Positions 7,463 through 14,723 of a DNA stretch of 64,000 bases are shown here, piece by piece. Location: NCBI RefSeq assembly GCF_029581275.1, contig NZ_CP120742.1, forward strand, positions 2,764,501 through 2,828,500, in the 5' to 3' direction. The notes beneath the pieces are model-generated. The model did no database searches. It had not been told where the DNA came from and was given only the letters and a program-made list of their open reading frames with translations. This DNA is from Micromonospora sp. WMMD1155. Its GTDB lineage: Bacteria > Actinomycetota > Actinomycetes > Mycobacteriales > Micromonosporaceae. A program made the position numbers and the translations under genes. Position 1 is the stretch's first letter; every line of letters begins with the position of its first letter.

Positions 7463-9162
7463 CGGCGCGGCGTGACCGTGGCCAGCAGTTCGGGCATCCG
7501 GCGGTCCAGCACGTCACCGGCCAGGTACGCGCCCAGCAGCGCCGCACCCAACCCGTACGCCGCGCCGACCGGCAGGGCCAGCCAGAGCCAGGCGTCCCCG
7601 AGCAGAGCGGCGGCCACCACCATCGGCACCCCCGCGACCGCCGACACGAGCATGGTCAGCAGGGTGAGCAGCCCCTTCGTGAGGCCCGCACCGCTGTTCA
7701 TCGCGAACGGGTTGCTCGTCTCCGGCAGCGAGTACGCCCCGAGCACCGAGACGAAACTGTTCACCGCCAACCCGGCGCCGTAGGTGGCGACCAGGCTGCC
7801 GAAGGTGAGCCCGATCCAACCCGGTCGACTGAGCAGCAGCGACAGCACCACCGACACGAACGCCAGCATCGGCAGCACGTACAGCGAGAAGGCAGACATC
7901 CGCGCCCGCAGTTCCACCCGACCGGGCACCCCGGCCACCACGTTCGCGGCGTACGCGCTGCCGTCGAAGCCGAACTGGTTGGCCAGGGTGGCGGCGGCGA
8001 GCACACCCACGAGCACCATGGTGATGGTGACCACCACCGGTGAGCTGTCGTTGGCAGCCGCCGTCAGCCCTCCGCTCTCCGTGGCCGCGAAGTCCCCGCC
8101 CGTGACGTTGATGAACACGGGTACGAAGATGCCGACCACCGCGATCGTGATCAGGTTGGCCCGGCGGCGCGCGTCCCGCCACCAGTACCGTGCCTCCCGG
8201 GCGACCAGCGCGCCGAAGCGGTCCCGGCGGGCCCAGCCGGTGACCTGGGGGAACAGTTGGGCGACGGCGCCACCGGCCACCCCGCGCCGCGCGGGGGCCT
8301 TACCGGCGCTCGCCGCGCCCACCATGGCCGACTCGAGCGACCGGGACCACCAAAGCAGCAGGGCGCCGAGCGCCACCACCGTGATCAGCAGTTTCACCGG
8401 TGCCGCCCACACCCGTCCCTGGGCCACGTCGATGCCGGCCGTCCACGGTGCGCCGAGCGGCGTCCAGCCGATCACGGTCGCCGCGCCGGTCAGTCGGGTC
8501 CAGTCCGTCTCCCGCAGCGCGGCGAGACCGAAGATCTGCAACGGGCCGAGAAGTGCGGCGACGACCGCCAGCAGCACCGCCGCCAGGTCCCGGACCCGCC
8601 GGGACCGCAGCATGGTGGCGAAGGCGCTGGTCACGGCCCGGCTGGCCGCCACGCAGAGCAGCAGCCCCGCGACAACGCCGACCACGGCCACCAGCCCCGC
8701 CGACCAACCGCCCAGCGACCAGGAGGTGAGCACCAGCCCGAGCGTCGCGATCAGCACCGCGAACACCGGCACGCTGATCAGAGCCGCCGTGAACAGGCCG
8801 GTCACCAACGTGCGGCGGGACAACGGCAGCAGCGCGAACCGGGCCGGGTCCAGTGTCTCGTCCACCCCGAAGAAGACCAGTGGCAGGAGTAGCCAGCCGA
8901 GCACCAGCAGGCCGCCGCCCGCCGCCCCGACCAGCACCGCGTACCGGCCGTCGCCGGTCAGGCCGGGCAGGGCGAAGAGGAAGAAGCCACTGACGGCGAA
9001 CCAGAGCCCGAGCAGCGCCCCGCCGATGAACAGTGCGATCCGCCAGCCCTGACCCCGGAAGCTGTTGCCCATCACCCGCAGCTTGAGCCGCACGAAGTGC
9101 CGGGCGGAGACAGTGCGTACGGGCGTGGCGGGCCCGGCTTCCGTGCTCACCGCGACAGCCAC
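7459..9162 (-). CDS. ABC-2 type transporter permease
   Basis: Seen: 567 residues from GTG 9162, preceded by GAGGAG six bases upstream. About 12 hydrophobic segments are spread over the whole length, beginning at about 38. This is large for an ABC-2 permease and is consistent with a fused or exporter-type membrane subunit. The start lies 16 bases inside the upstream ATPase gene, showing a two-gene operon. Known: such pairs export drugs, lipids or wall precursors, or serve as resistance pumps. The sequence gives no substrate clue. Confidence 0.85.
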   Translation of the reverse strand: MAVAVSTEAGPATPVRTVSARHFVRLKLRVMGNSFRGQGWRIALFIGGALLGLWFAVSGFFLFALPGLTGDGRYAVLVGAAGGGLLVLGWLLLPLVFFGVDETLDPARFALLPLSRRTLVTGLFTAALISVPVFAVLIATLGLVLTSWSLGGWSAGLVAVVGVVAGLLLCVAASRAVTSAFATMLRSRRVRDLAAVLLAVVAALLGPLQIFGLAALRETDWTRLTGAATVIGWTPLGAPWTAGIDVAQGRVWAAPVKLLITVVALGALLLWWSRSLESAMVGAASAGKAPARRGVAGGAVAQLFPQVTGWARRDRFGALVAREARYWWRDARRRANLITIAVVGIFVPVFINVTGGDFAATESGGLTAAANDSSPVVVTITMVLVGVLAAATLANQFGFDGSAYAANVVAGVPGRVELRARMSAFSLYVLPMLAFVSVVLSLLLSRPGWIGLTFGSLVATYGAGLAVNSFVSVLGAYSLPETSNPFAMNSGAGLTKGLLTLLTMLVSAVAGVPMVVAAALLGDAWLWLALPVGAAYGLGAALLGAYLAGDVLDRRMPELLATVTPRR

Positions 9163-9911
9163 GACAGCTCCTCGCCCGTAGCAGTGCGCCCGCCGACCAC
9201 CTCGACGAACACCTGCTCCAGCGAGCGGTCACCACGGACCTCGTCGATCGTGCCGACCCGCTTGATGGTGCCGCCGGCCAGGATCGCCACGTGGGAGCAG
9301 AGCCGCTCGACGACCTCCATCACGTGACTGGAGAAGATCACCGTGCCGCCGCCGGCCGCGTACCTGCTGAGGATGTCCCGGATCAATGCGGCGGAGACCG
9401 GGTCGACCGCCTCGAACGGCTCGTCCAGCACCAGCACCCGAGGACCGTGCAGCAGCGCGCAGGCCAGGCCGATCTTCTTCTTCATGCCCGCCGAGTAGTC
9501 CACCACCAGGGTCCGCCCGGCGTCGCCGAGCGCCAGCACGTCCAACAGCTCCGCGGCCCGCTGGTCGACCACCGCGGGGTCCATGCCCCGCAGCAACCCG
9601 TTGTACGCGAGCAGCTCCGCCCCGGTCAGCCGGTCGAACAGGCGTACCCCGTCGGGCATGACGCCCAGAAGCTGCTTCGCGGCGACCGGGTCCTGCCAGA
9701 CGTCCTGCCCGAGCACCCGGGCCGAGCCGGCGTCCGGCCGCAACAGCCCGACCGCCATCGACAGGGTGGTGGTCTTGCCGGCGCCGTTCGGGCCGAGCAG
9801 GCCGTAGAAGGAGCCGGCGGGGACGTCCAGGTCGACGCCGGCCACCGCGATCGTGCCGTCGAACCGCTTGGCCAGGCCACGCAGTGCGAGCGCGGGGTGC
9901 TCAACAGTCAT
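9147..9911 (-). CDS. ABC transporter ATP-binding protein
   Basis: Seen: 254 residues from ATG 9911. Walker A is GPNGAGKTT, the signature region is VDYSAGMKKKIGLACAL (a DrrA-like variant with SAGMKKK in place of SGGQ), Walker B is RVLVLDEPFEAVDP, and a switch His follows in IFSSHVMEVVE. Known: cytoplasmic ATPase subunit driving the adjacent ABC-2 permease, with which it overlaps by 16 bases. The DrrA/CcmA-like layout suggests an exporter. The gene diverges from the toxin-antitoxin module, with about 110 bases between the two starts. Confidence 0.93.
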   Translation of the reverse strand: MTVEHPALALRGLAKRFDGTIAVAGVDLDVPAGSFYGLLGPNGAGKTTTLSMAVGLLRPDAGSARVLGQDVWQDPVAAKQLLGVMPDGVRLFDRLTGAELLAYNGLLRGMDPAVVDQRAAELLDVLALGDAGRTLVVDYSAGMKKKIGLACALLHGPRVLVLDEPFEAVDPVSAALIRDILSRYAAGGGTVIFSSHVMEVVERLCSHVAILAGGTIKRVGTIDEVRGDRSLEQVFVEVVGGRTATGEELSWLSR

Positions 9912-9974
9912 GGGTCGACGCTATCCGGCCACCGCCAGTTCCGCCGTCCGGCGACGGGCGGACCGGGATCATCC

Positions 9975-10020
9975 TGAAGTCGTAGGTGTCAGCGGGCACT
10001 TCTGAAGTAGTATTGATGTC
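9975..10020 (+). promoter_or_regulatory. Leaderless promoter and direct repeat before the TA module
   Basis: TAGTAT at 10008-10013 is a good -10 box and lies seven bases before the GTG at 10021, so the transcript is probably leaderless. The words CTGAAGTCGTAGGTGTC (9974-9990) and CTGAAGTAGTATTGATGTC (10002-10020) form an imperfect direct repeat that covers the promoter. This would suit autorepression by the antitoxin complex; that role is inference. Confidence 0.5.
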
Positions 10021-10488
10021 GTGTCGATGCCCTCGGAGTCCGTGTCGTTCTCGGAGCTACTGCGCCAGCCCTCCGAGACTGCGGATCGGCTCTCTCGCGC
10101 TCGCGCAGTACGGTTGCGCCGCAGGGACGCCGCCGACCTGGTGCTGATGTCCGCTGACCGAGCGGCAGCGGAGGGCGAGGTGGTGGATCTGACCACCCGG
10201 TTACTCGCCAGCGTCGCCCGCCGGGATCCAACCCTGGTACGTGAGTCCCTGCCTACGGTGCTGCCGTGGGTGCGTTTTCTCCCAGCGAAGGACCTCGAGC
10301 AGATGGCTGGCGAGTTTGTCGCGACGGCGGAGGCGGCCGCCGCGATGGGTAATACTGCGGCGATCTCACAGTTGCTTACCGAGTGGCGGCACACTGCCGA
10401 AATTCACGCGGACCCTGACCTCCACCGGATTCTGGCCGAGCCGAGCTCCGATGACTTCGGGCCGGTGGCGCGCCCGTCTGACGAGTGA
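10021..10488 (+). CDS. Putative antitoxin (Phd/prevent-host-death-like)
   Basis: Seen: 155 residues from GTG 10021. The first 50 residues (VSFSELLRQPSETADRLSRA, then RLRRRDAADLVLMSADRA) resemble the beta-alpha start of Phd/YefM antitoxins. The remaining 100 residues form a helical, acidic region that would wrap the toxin. Its stop overlaps the start of the next gene by four bases (GTGA). Known: Phd-type antitoxins bind their own promoter and neutralise the co-encoded toxin. The assignment rests on the N-terminal pattern and on the coupled toxin-like gene. Confidence 0.7.
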   Translation: MSMPSESVSFSELLRQPSETADRLSRARAVRLRRRDAADLVLMSADRAAAEGEVVDLTTRLLASVARRDPTLVRESLPTVLPWVRFLPAKDLEQMAGEFVATAEAAAAMGNTAAISQLLTEWRHTAEIHADPDLHRILAEPSSDDFGPVARPSDE

Positions 10489-10838
10489 ACGCCAAGCGAG
10501 GCGACCGTGCGGCGCCACCGCCGCGCCTGGGTGGCTACAGTCTGCGATTCGCCACGAACGATGCGGCCAAGGGTTGGGAAGATCTGTGTCGGCAGGCCGC
10601 CGCCAACACGCGCGCTGCGTTCGACGCCATCGAAGCCAACCCTTGTCCCTCCCCGCCAACCACCAGACAACATCCCCTCAAGGGCGCTCTCGCTACCGCC
10701 GGGCACAACGGGAAGACGCTGCCGCAGTGGCAGTACGAGGTCACCGCAGGCGGTCGCATCTGGTACCTCCCCGACCACGACACCCGTACCTGCTGGATCA
10801 AACACGCCGGCACGGGCCATCCCAAGATCACCGACTAG
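10485..10838 (+). CDS. Putative toxin of type II TA module (RelE/ParE-like)
   Basis: Seen: 117 residues from GTG 10485, translationally coupled to the antitoxin gene. A helical part (NDAAKGWEDLCRQAAANTRA) precedes the beta-rich C-terminus PQWQYEVTAGGRIWYLPDHD and TRTCWIKHAGTGHPKITD, which follows the RelE/ParE fold ending seen in actinobacterial TA toxins. Known: RelE members cleave ribosome-bound mRNA, while ParE members poison gyrase. Which activity applies cannot be told, since catalytic residues vary in both groups. Confidence 0.7.
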   Translation: MNAKRGDRAAPPPRLGGYSLRFATNDAAKGWEDLCRQAAANTRAAFDAIEANPCPSPPTTRQHPLKGALATAGHNGKTLPQWQYEVTAGGRIWYLPDHDTRTCWIKHAGTGHPKITD

Positions 10839-10987
10839 ATCCTCTGTCGATGGGGGTTGGTGACAGGGGATGCCTGTATATCGCCCAGGTGATCTACATG
10901 CCCAGACGGAGTCCCTCCAGGGCGTCGTGGACGACGGCACCAGCGGTTGATCAGTTCCAGACGGACGATCTGGAGTGGATCACGTCA

Positions 10988-11383
10988 TCAGAGTCCTTGG
11001 AACGGGTGCTGGCGGCCGTTCTCGCGCTCCCACTCCATCACGGCACGCGTACGGTCCGGGTCCTCGGCGAGCAACCGCCAGTACTGAGCCACGACCCGGC
11101 GGACTTCCGGAAGGGGATAGTGGGCTTTGAGCACATCCCGCCAGAGATTCTGCAGGTCAACGCCACCGGCGCTGAGTTCCGCAGCCCACGCGTTGCCCTC
11201 CCAGCTCTCGCTCTCCTTCCGCCCAGCCGAGATGTCCTCCAGGTCGGCCAAGAGGTCGAGGCAGAGCTCGTGCACCACTTGGATGTCCCCGGTAAGCCAC
11301 ATTCCGATGCACCGAAGCCGTGGATCGGTCGTACGGTACTCAGCCCGACCTCGCTCGGTCCAGTAGAAGTCGATGGTGCTCAG
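10988..11383 (-). CDS. Putative immunity protein for the EndoU toxin (CTG start)
   Basis: Seen: an open frame directly after the EndoU gene. The first ATG (11302) would give 104 residues. However, a good ribosome site, GGAGGT at 11389-11394, lies six bases before CTG 11381-11383, whose last bases overlap the EndoU stop (CTGA). This gives 131 residues beginning STIDFYWTERGRAEYRTTD, which continues smoothly into the rest. The protein is acidic and mostly helical (VHELCLDLLADLEDISAGRK; VVAQYWRLLAEDPDRTRAV). Known: polymorphic toxins are followed by their immunity gene. No named immunity family is recognised; the function is inferred from position. Confidence 0.6.
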   Translation of the reverse strand: MSTIDFYWTERGRAEYRTTDPRLRCIGMWLTGDIQVVHELCLDLLADLEDISAGRKESESWEGNAWAAELSAGGVDLQNLWRDVLKAHYPLPEVRRVVAQYWRLLAEDPDRTRAVMEWERENGRQHPFQGL

Positions 11384-11889
11384 GGAGTACCTCCAGGGTG
11401 CCGCAGAACGGGGTAACCGTGTCTGAGTGTGTCAGTGTCCGGATCGTAGAACCCTTCCAGTTCGACGTTGCGGAAGATGCTGGACCACCGCCCCGTCTCC
11501 GGGTCCTTGACCACATCGGGGGAGTCGAAACCGCGGTTCACGGCGTTGTCCACCTGTGCCGGTGTCCAATCGTCCGGGAAGAACGTGCTACCTCCTCGCT
11601 TCTCCCGCCATTCGCCGGTACGACGGTTCTGGAACGCGACTCGACCGTTGTAGACACCGGTTCTCGTGTCGCGGCGTGTCACTTTCAGCAACTTGGCACC
11701 GGGTGGATCGATGCCACCTGGGCGGTGGTGCCAACCGGAGGCCCGGCCGTCACGCTCGCCCAGCAGCGTGTGCCGGAGCCGTTCCGGCGTCATACCGCCG
11801 GTTCCTTCCCCTGTGCGGGAACGTCTACGTTGCTTACGGATGTGTTCGAGAGCGGCGCGGACGAGCTTTCCTCCCCGGCCCCTACCCAT
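11380..11889 (-). CDS. EndoU-type nuclease toxin domain protein
   Basis: Seen: 169 residues from ATG 11889. After a basic segment, the sequence follows the bacterial EndoU nuclease pattern of polymorphic toxins: RLRHTLLGERDGRASGWHHR with PGG, then GVYNGRVAF, and STFFPDDWTPAQVDNAVNRG. The His pair in GWHHRPGG is the likely catalytic site. Known: EndoU toxin domains cleave RNA, often tRNA, in rival cells. The start overlaps the stop of the upstream WXG-like gene by eight bases, so carrier and toxin are made together; in related systems both are sometimes one polypeptide. The next gene downstream is the likely immunity protein. Confidence 0.78.
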   Translation of the reverse strand: MGRGRGGKLVRAALEHIRKQRRRSRTGEGTGGMTPERLRHTLLGERDGRASGWHHRPGGIDPPGAKLLKVTRRDTRTGVYNGRVAFQNRRTGEWREKRGGSTFFPDDWTPAQVDNAVNRGFDSPDVVKDPETGRWSSIFRNVELEGFYDPDTDTLRHGYPVLRHPGGTP

Positions 11890-12376
11890 CGAGGAGTGCG
11901 CCGATCACCTCATCGATCAGCAGGCCGACGATCTCACGGGTGATCATCTGGAAGATCGGAATCTCCGCGAGGGTGGCGCCGAACGTGGCGGCAGCGGTCG
12001 CCACCGCCTGCGCGATCTGGACGCCGAGGATCACCAGTTGCACGATGACCTGGATCTTCAACGCCAGCACGATGGCTCCGACGATCATGAGTCCGGTGCC
12101 GGCGAGGGTTGCCGCCAGCGCCCCGTCCCGTAGGACCTGCGCTGGGCCGTCCTGCTCGGTCCAGTATCGCTGGAAGGCATCGATGTCGGCCCCGGTGTTG
12201 CCGGCCGTGACCGGCTGGGCCGCCTGCCCCGCCTCTGCGGTCAGGGTCTGGAGGGTGCCGCTGAAGGTGAGCCAGCGCTGCCCCATTTCGACAAGGGCAG
12301 TCTCGTCCGCCTGCGGCCAGTCGTAACCGATCATGCTGAGGAAGGTGGCCAGCTCACCCGGCAGTTGCAGTCCCAC
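11882..12376 (-). CDS. WXG100-like carrier with hydrophobic C-terminal region
   Basis: Seen: 164 residues from GTG 12376. An N-terminal helical hairpin (MGQRWLTFSGTLQTL, then DIDAFQRYW) resembles WXG100-like or CpnT N-terminal domains. A strongly hydrophobic stretch follows (about 82-150; TGLMIVGAIVLALKIQVIVQ), as in pre-toxin membrane-associated regions. Known: such domains lead type VII-type secreted toxins. Placed between a WXG100-like gene and the EndoU gene and overlapping the latter by eight bases, it probably acts as delivery or translocation partner. A natural gene split or an old frameshift of a single long toxin would both give this arrangement. Confidence 0.7.
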   Translation of the reverse strand: MGLQLPGELATFLSMIGYDWPQADETALVEMGQRWLTFSGTLQTLTAEAGQAAQPVTAGNTGADIDAFQRYWTEQDGPAQVLRDGALAATLAGTGLMIVGAIVLALKIQVIVQLVILGVQIAQAVATAAATFGATLAEIPIFQMITREIVGLLIDEVIGALLDG

Positions 12377-12382
12377 GTCAGC

Positions 12383-12703
12383 TCACCCCAGTTGCTGGCC
12401 GAGGCCGGCCAGGCGCTCCGCGACAGTCCGCTCGTCCTCGTCGATCAGGTGCGCCATCCGGTTGAGGTCGACGCCGACCACGCCGAGTTCCTCGATCGCG
12501 GACTCGAAGCACTCGGCGGCGTACGCGGTCACCTCCTCGCAGGCGGCACCGATCAGGCTGCCGATGTCGTCGCCGCCCCAGGGAGCGCCGAACCCCTGAA
12601 GGTCGGCCAGGAACGTGCGCAGCTCGGTGAGGAAACGGTCGGAGATGTCCTGCAGGTTGGTGCCGGCGTCGCGCAGCCCGTCCGGGTCGACAACCCGGGC
12701 CAT
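12383..12703 (-). CDS. WXG100/ESX-like small helical protein
   Basis: Seen: 106 residues from ATG 12703, one base after the stop of the YbaB-like gene (TGAGATG). It is all-helical, with APWGGDDIGSLI at the turn, which matches the W-x-G bend of WXG100 proteins, followed by a long helix CEEVTAYAAECFESAIEELG. Known: WXG100 proteins form dimers that are secreted by, or act as adaptors for, type VII systems. No ESX core gene (EccC, EccD) lies in the window, so secretion would use machinery encoded elsewhere. Confidence 0.72.
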   Translation of the reverse strand: MARVVDPDGLRDAGTNLQDISDRFLTELRTFLADLQGFGAPWGGDDIGSLIGAACEEVTAYAAECFESAIEELGVVGVDLNRMAHLIDEDERTVAERLAGLGQQLG

Positions 12704-12704
12704 C

Positions 12705-13118
12705 TCAGGGCCGCCTGCCGGAGGAGAGGCTTTCCTGGACATCGCCGAGAGTGTCGATGATGCCCTGCAACTGCGGCACCGCGCTGCGCTGTACCTCGCG
12801 CAGTTGCTCCAGCAACGCCGTCGTGTCCGGTGCGGCAGCGACCTCGGCCAGTGCCGAGCGTAGGTCGGCCAGGGCAGCGTTGGTTGCCTCGCGGACTCCC
12901 TCGGCCAGACTCTCGGAGGCCCCGCGCATCATGCGGGGGTCGATCCGGACCGACTCGATCTGTCCACCGGGCAGTGCGACCACCCGGACCATTCCGTCGG
13001 CCGCCTCGCCCACGCCCTGCACGACCGGCTGCGACTCGGAACGGCTACTTGCGTCGCCACGGCCGAGTGTCGACAGCAGCTCGGAAATCGACCTGCTCAG
13101 ATCCGAGGGGTACGTCAC
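12705..13118 (-). CDS. YbaB/EbfC-family protein
   Basis: Seen: 137 residues from GTG 13118. The central part shows the YbaB strand pattern GMVRVVALPGGQIESVRIDP followed by helices (ESLAEGVREATNAALADLRS). Known: YbaB/EbfC proteins bind DNA as dimers; in actinobacteria, copies are often found at the head of WXG100 toxin operons, where their role is unclear. A TACACT box (13125-13130) lies six bases upstream of the GTG, so this may be a leaderless first gene of the five-gene cassette 10988-13118. Confidence 0.75.
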   Translation of the reverse strand: MTYPSDLSRSISELLSTLGRGDASSRSESQPVVQGVGEAADGMVRVVALPGGQIESVRIDPRMMRGASESLAEGVREATNAALADLRSALAEVAAAPDTTALLEQLREVQRSAVPQLQGIIDTLGDVQESLSSGRRP

Positions 13119-13260
13119 GGACGCAGTGTAATAAGTCCTCGGTGCTCACCTCAGCCCTCAATCGGGCCGCCGCCGACGTTCCACTCTCCGTGCGGGCACC
13201 TGATGCAACCGGGCGCCGTGCTCGCGGGTGACAGAGGCAGGAACGACACGGGGAGGGACG

Positions 13261-13761
13261 TTGGACAGAGACGACGGCTTCGAGGAGTTCTACCGAGCCA
13301 GCAGGCACCGGGTCGTCACCGTGCTGTACGCGCTCGGTGGCGACATCCACGAGGCGCAGGACGTCGCACAGGAGGCGTACGTGCGGGCCTGGCAACGCTG
13401 GCGGCGCATCAGCGAGTACGACGATCCGGAGGCGTGGGTGCACGTCGTCGGTAACCGGCTCCTCCAGAATCGTTGGCGGAAGATCCGTAACGGGATCACC
13501 GCCCGTCGGCGGAATGGTCCGGCGACCGCGGTCGGACCACCATCGGAGAACACCGTCGCGTTGGTCACCGCGTTACGCCAGCTGCCGAGGGATCAACGCG
13601 AGGCGATCGTCCTGTACCACATAGCTGATCTCTCGGTCGCGGACATCGCGACGCGGACGGCTGTTCCCGTCGGCACGGTCAAGGCCCGGCTCGCCCGAGG
13701 GCGCAAGGCCCTCGCACCTCTGCTCGGCACCACCCTCCCCGAGGAGGTCAGCAATGCCTGA
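13261..13761 (+). CDS. ECF sigma factor, SigE-like family
   Basis: Seen: 166 residues if started at TTG 13261, which has GGGGAGGG just upstream; GTG 13228 in the same frame is an alternative without a ribosome site. Region 2 is FEEFYRASRHRVVTVLYAL with DIHEAQDVAQEAYVRAW, and region 4 is LPRDQREAIVLYHIADLSVA followed by GTVKARLARGRKAL. Known: ECF factors direct RNA polymerase to stress or envelope promoters. The following gene overlaps by eight bases and encodes a membrane protein that may be the anti-sigma partner. Target promoters are unknown. Confidence 0.9.
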   Translation: MDRDDGFEEFYRASRHRVVTVLYALGGDIHEAQDVAQEAYVRAWQRWRRISEYDDPEAWVHVVGNRLLQNRWRKIRNGITARRRNGPATAVGPPSENTVALVTALRQLPRDQREAIVLYHIADLSVADIATRTAVPVGTVKARLARGRKALAPLLGTTLPEEVSNA

Positions 13762-14608
13762 TCAGCCCTTCGTCGACCTGTTTCAGGACACTGAGCACCT
13801 GACCTGGGCCCCGACCGCCCAGGTGCGGGAGCGCGGCCGGCGCCGGACCCGGCACACGAGGATCGCGGCGGCGCTTGCCGGCGTGGTGGCGGTGGCGCTG
13901 GTGGCCACCGGGGCGGTGGCGCTGGCCAGCGACCGGGAGGGGGCGCCGACGCCGGTGCTGCCGGCGACCGGATCACCCACCCCGACACCCACGCCGCCCG
14001 CCACCCCGGCCCCACCTCGGCCGTCGTTGACCAGCACCACTCCCGCCGTGCCGCCATCGAGCCCGGCACGTACCAGTGGCCGGCCGTCGGCCGGTTCCGC
14101 CGATCCGGCGATCCCGGCCGAAGCCATGCTGCGGCTCTCGGATCTGCCCGCTGGCTTCACCATGACAGCGGGCGACATCGACGGCGACTGGAGCCTGGAG
14201 TCGGTGTCGATCTACTGTCGCGAAGCGCCGTCGTGGACGTTCAGCGGCGGTCTCGCCCAGCGAGCCGTGTTGTTCGAGTCGCCCACCGTCAGCATGATCC
14301 AGCGGGTCGTCCGCTACTCGGCTGGCAACGCCGCCGCGGAGATGGACGCCATCCGCGCGTTTTTCACCAACTGCAACCCCGGGGCGCCGAACAGCTCGCT
14401 GTCGGTCCTGACCGATGGGCTGGGGGCCGGTGACGAGTCTCTGCTGGTGGGCTCGGACATCGAGGGCGTGCGGAGCCGCTGGCTCGTCGTCCGGCAGGGC
14501 GATCTGGTGGCACAGGTCGCTCTGGACATGGACACCACGCCGAAGGAGGCGCGGCGGTACGCCGACCCGGTGGCGCAGCGGCTCTGCGCCGGCACTGACA
14601 CCTGTTGA
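13754..14608 (+). CDS. Single-pass membrane protein, possible anti-sigma partner
   Basis: Seen: 284 residues, ATG overlapping the sigma gene stop by eight bases. A short cytoplasmic N-terminus (1-36, basic RERGRRRTRHTR) is followed by one transmembrane helix (about 37-58), a Pro/Thr/Ser-rich linker (about 65-115) and an extracellular domain of about 160 residues with two Cys (in SIYCREAP and FFTNCNPG) plus a late pair (LCAGTDTC). Known: many SigE-type factors are followed by membrane proteins of this plan. No ZAS or other anti-sigma motif is visible in the short N-terminus, so the anti-sigma role is inference from coupling. Confidence 0.75.
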   Translation: MPDQPFVDLFQDTEHLTWAPTAQVRERGRRRTRHTRIAAALAGVVAVALVATGAVALASDREGAPTPVLPATGSPTPTPTPPATPAPPRPSLTSTTPAVPPSSPARTSGRPSAGSADPAIPAEAMLRLSDLPAGFTMTAGDIDGDWSLESVSIYCREAPSWTFSGGLAQRAVLFESPTVSMIQRVVRYSAGNAAAEMDAIRAFFTNCNPGAPNSSLSVLTDGLGAGDESLLVGSDIEGVRSRWLVVRQGDLVAQVALDMDTTPKEARRYADPVAQRLCAGTDTC

Positions 14609-14618
14609 CCTGTTGGCG

Positions 14619-14660
14619 CCCGTGGAGTCACCGTCGCCATGGCGACGGTGACTCCACGGG
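14619..14660. terminator. 42-bp perfect palindrome between convergent genes
   Basis: Positions 14619-14639 are the exact complement of 14640-14660 with no loop bases (left arm CCCGTGGAGTCACCGTCGCC plus A). It starts 11 bases after the stop of the membrane protein gene and ends 64 bases before the end of the convergent symporter gene. It probably works as a two-way terminator. The absence of a spacer is unusual and would allow cruciform extrusion. Confidence 0.75.
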
Positions 14661-14723
14661 TAACGGCGCATGGCGGCGACGTCGGCGAGTGGTCATGGCT
14701 GAGGGGCGCCGCGGCGGCTGCGC

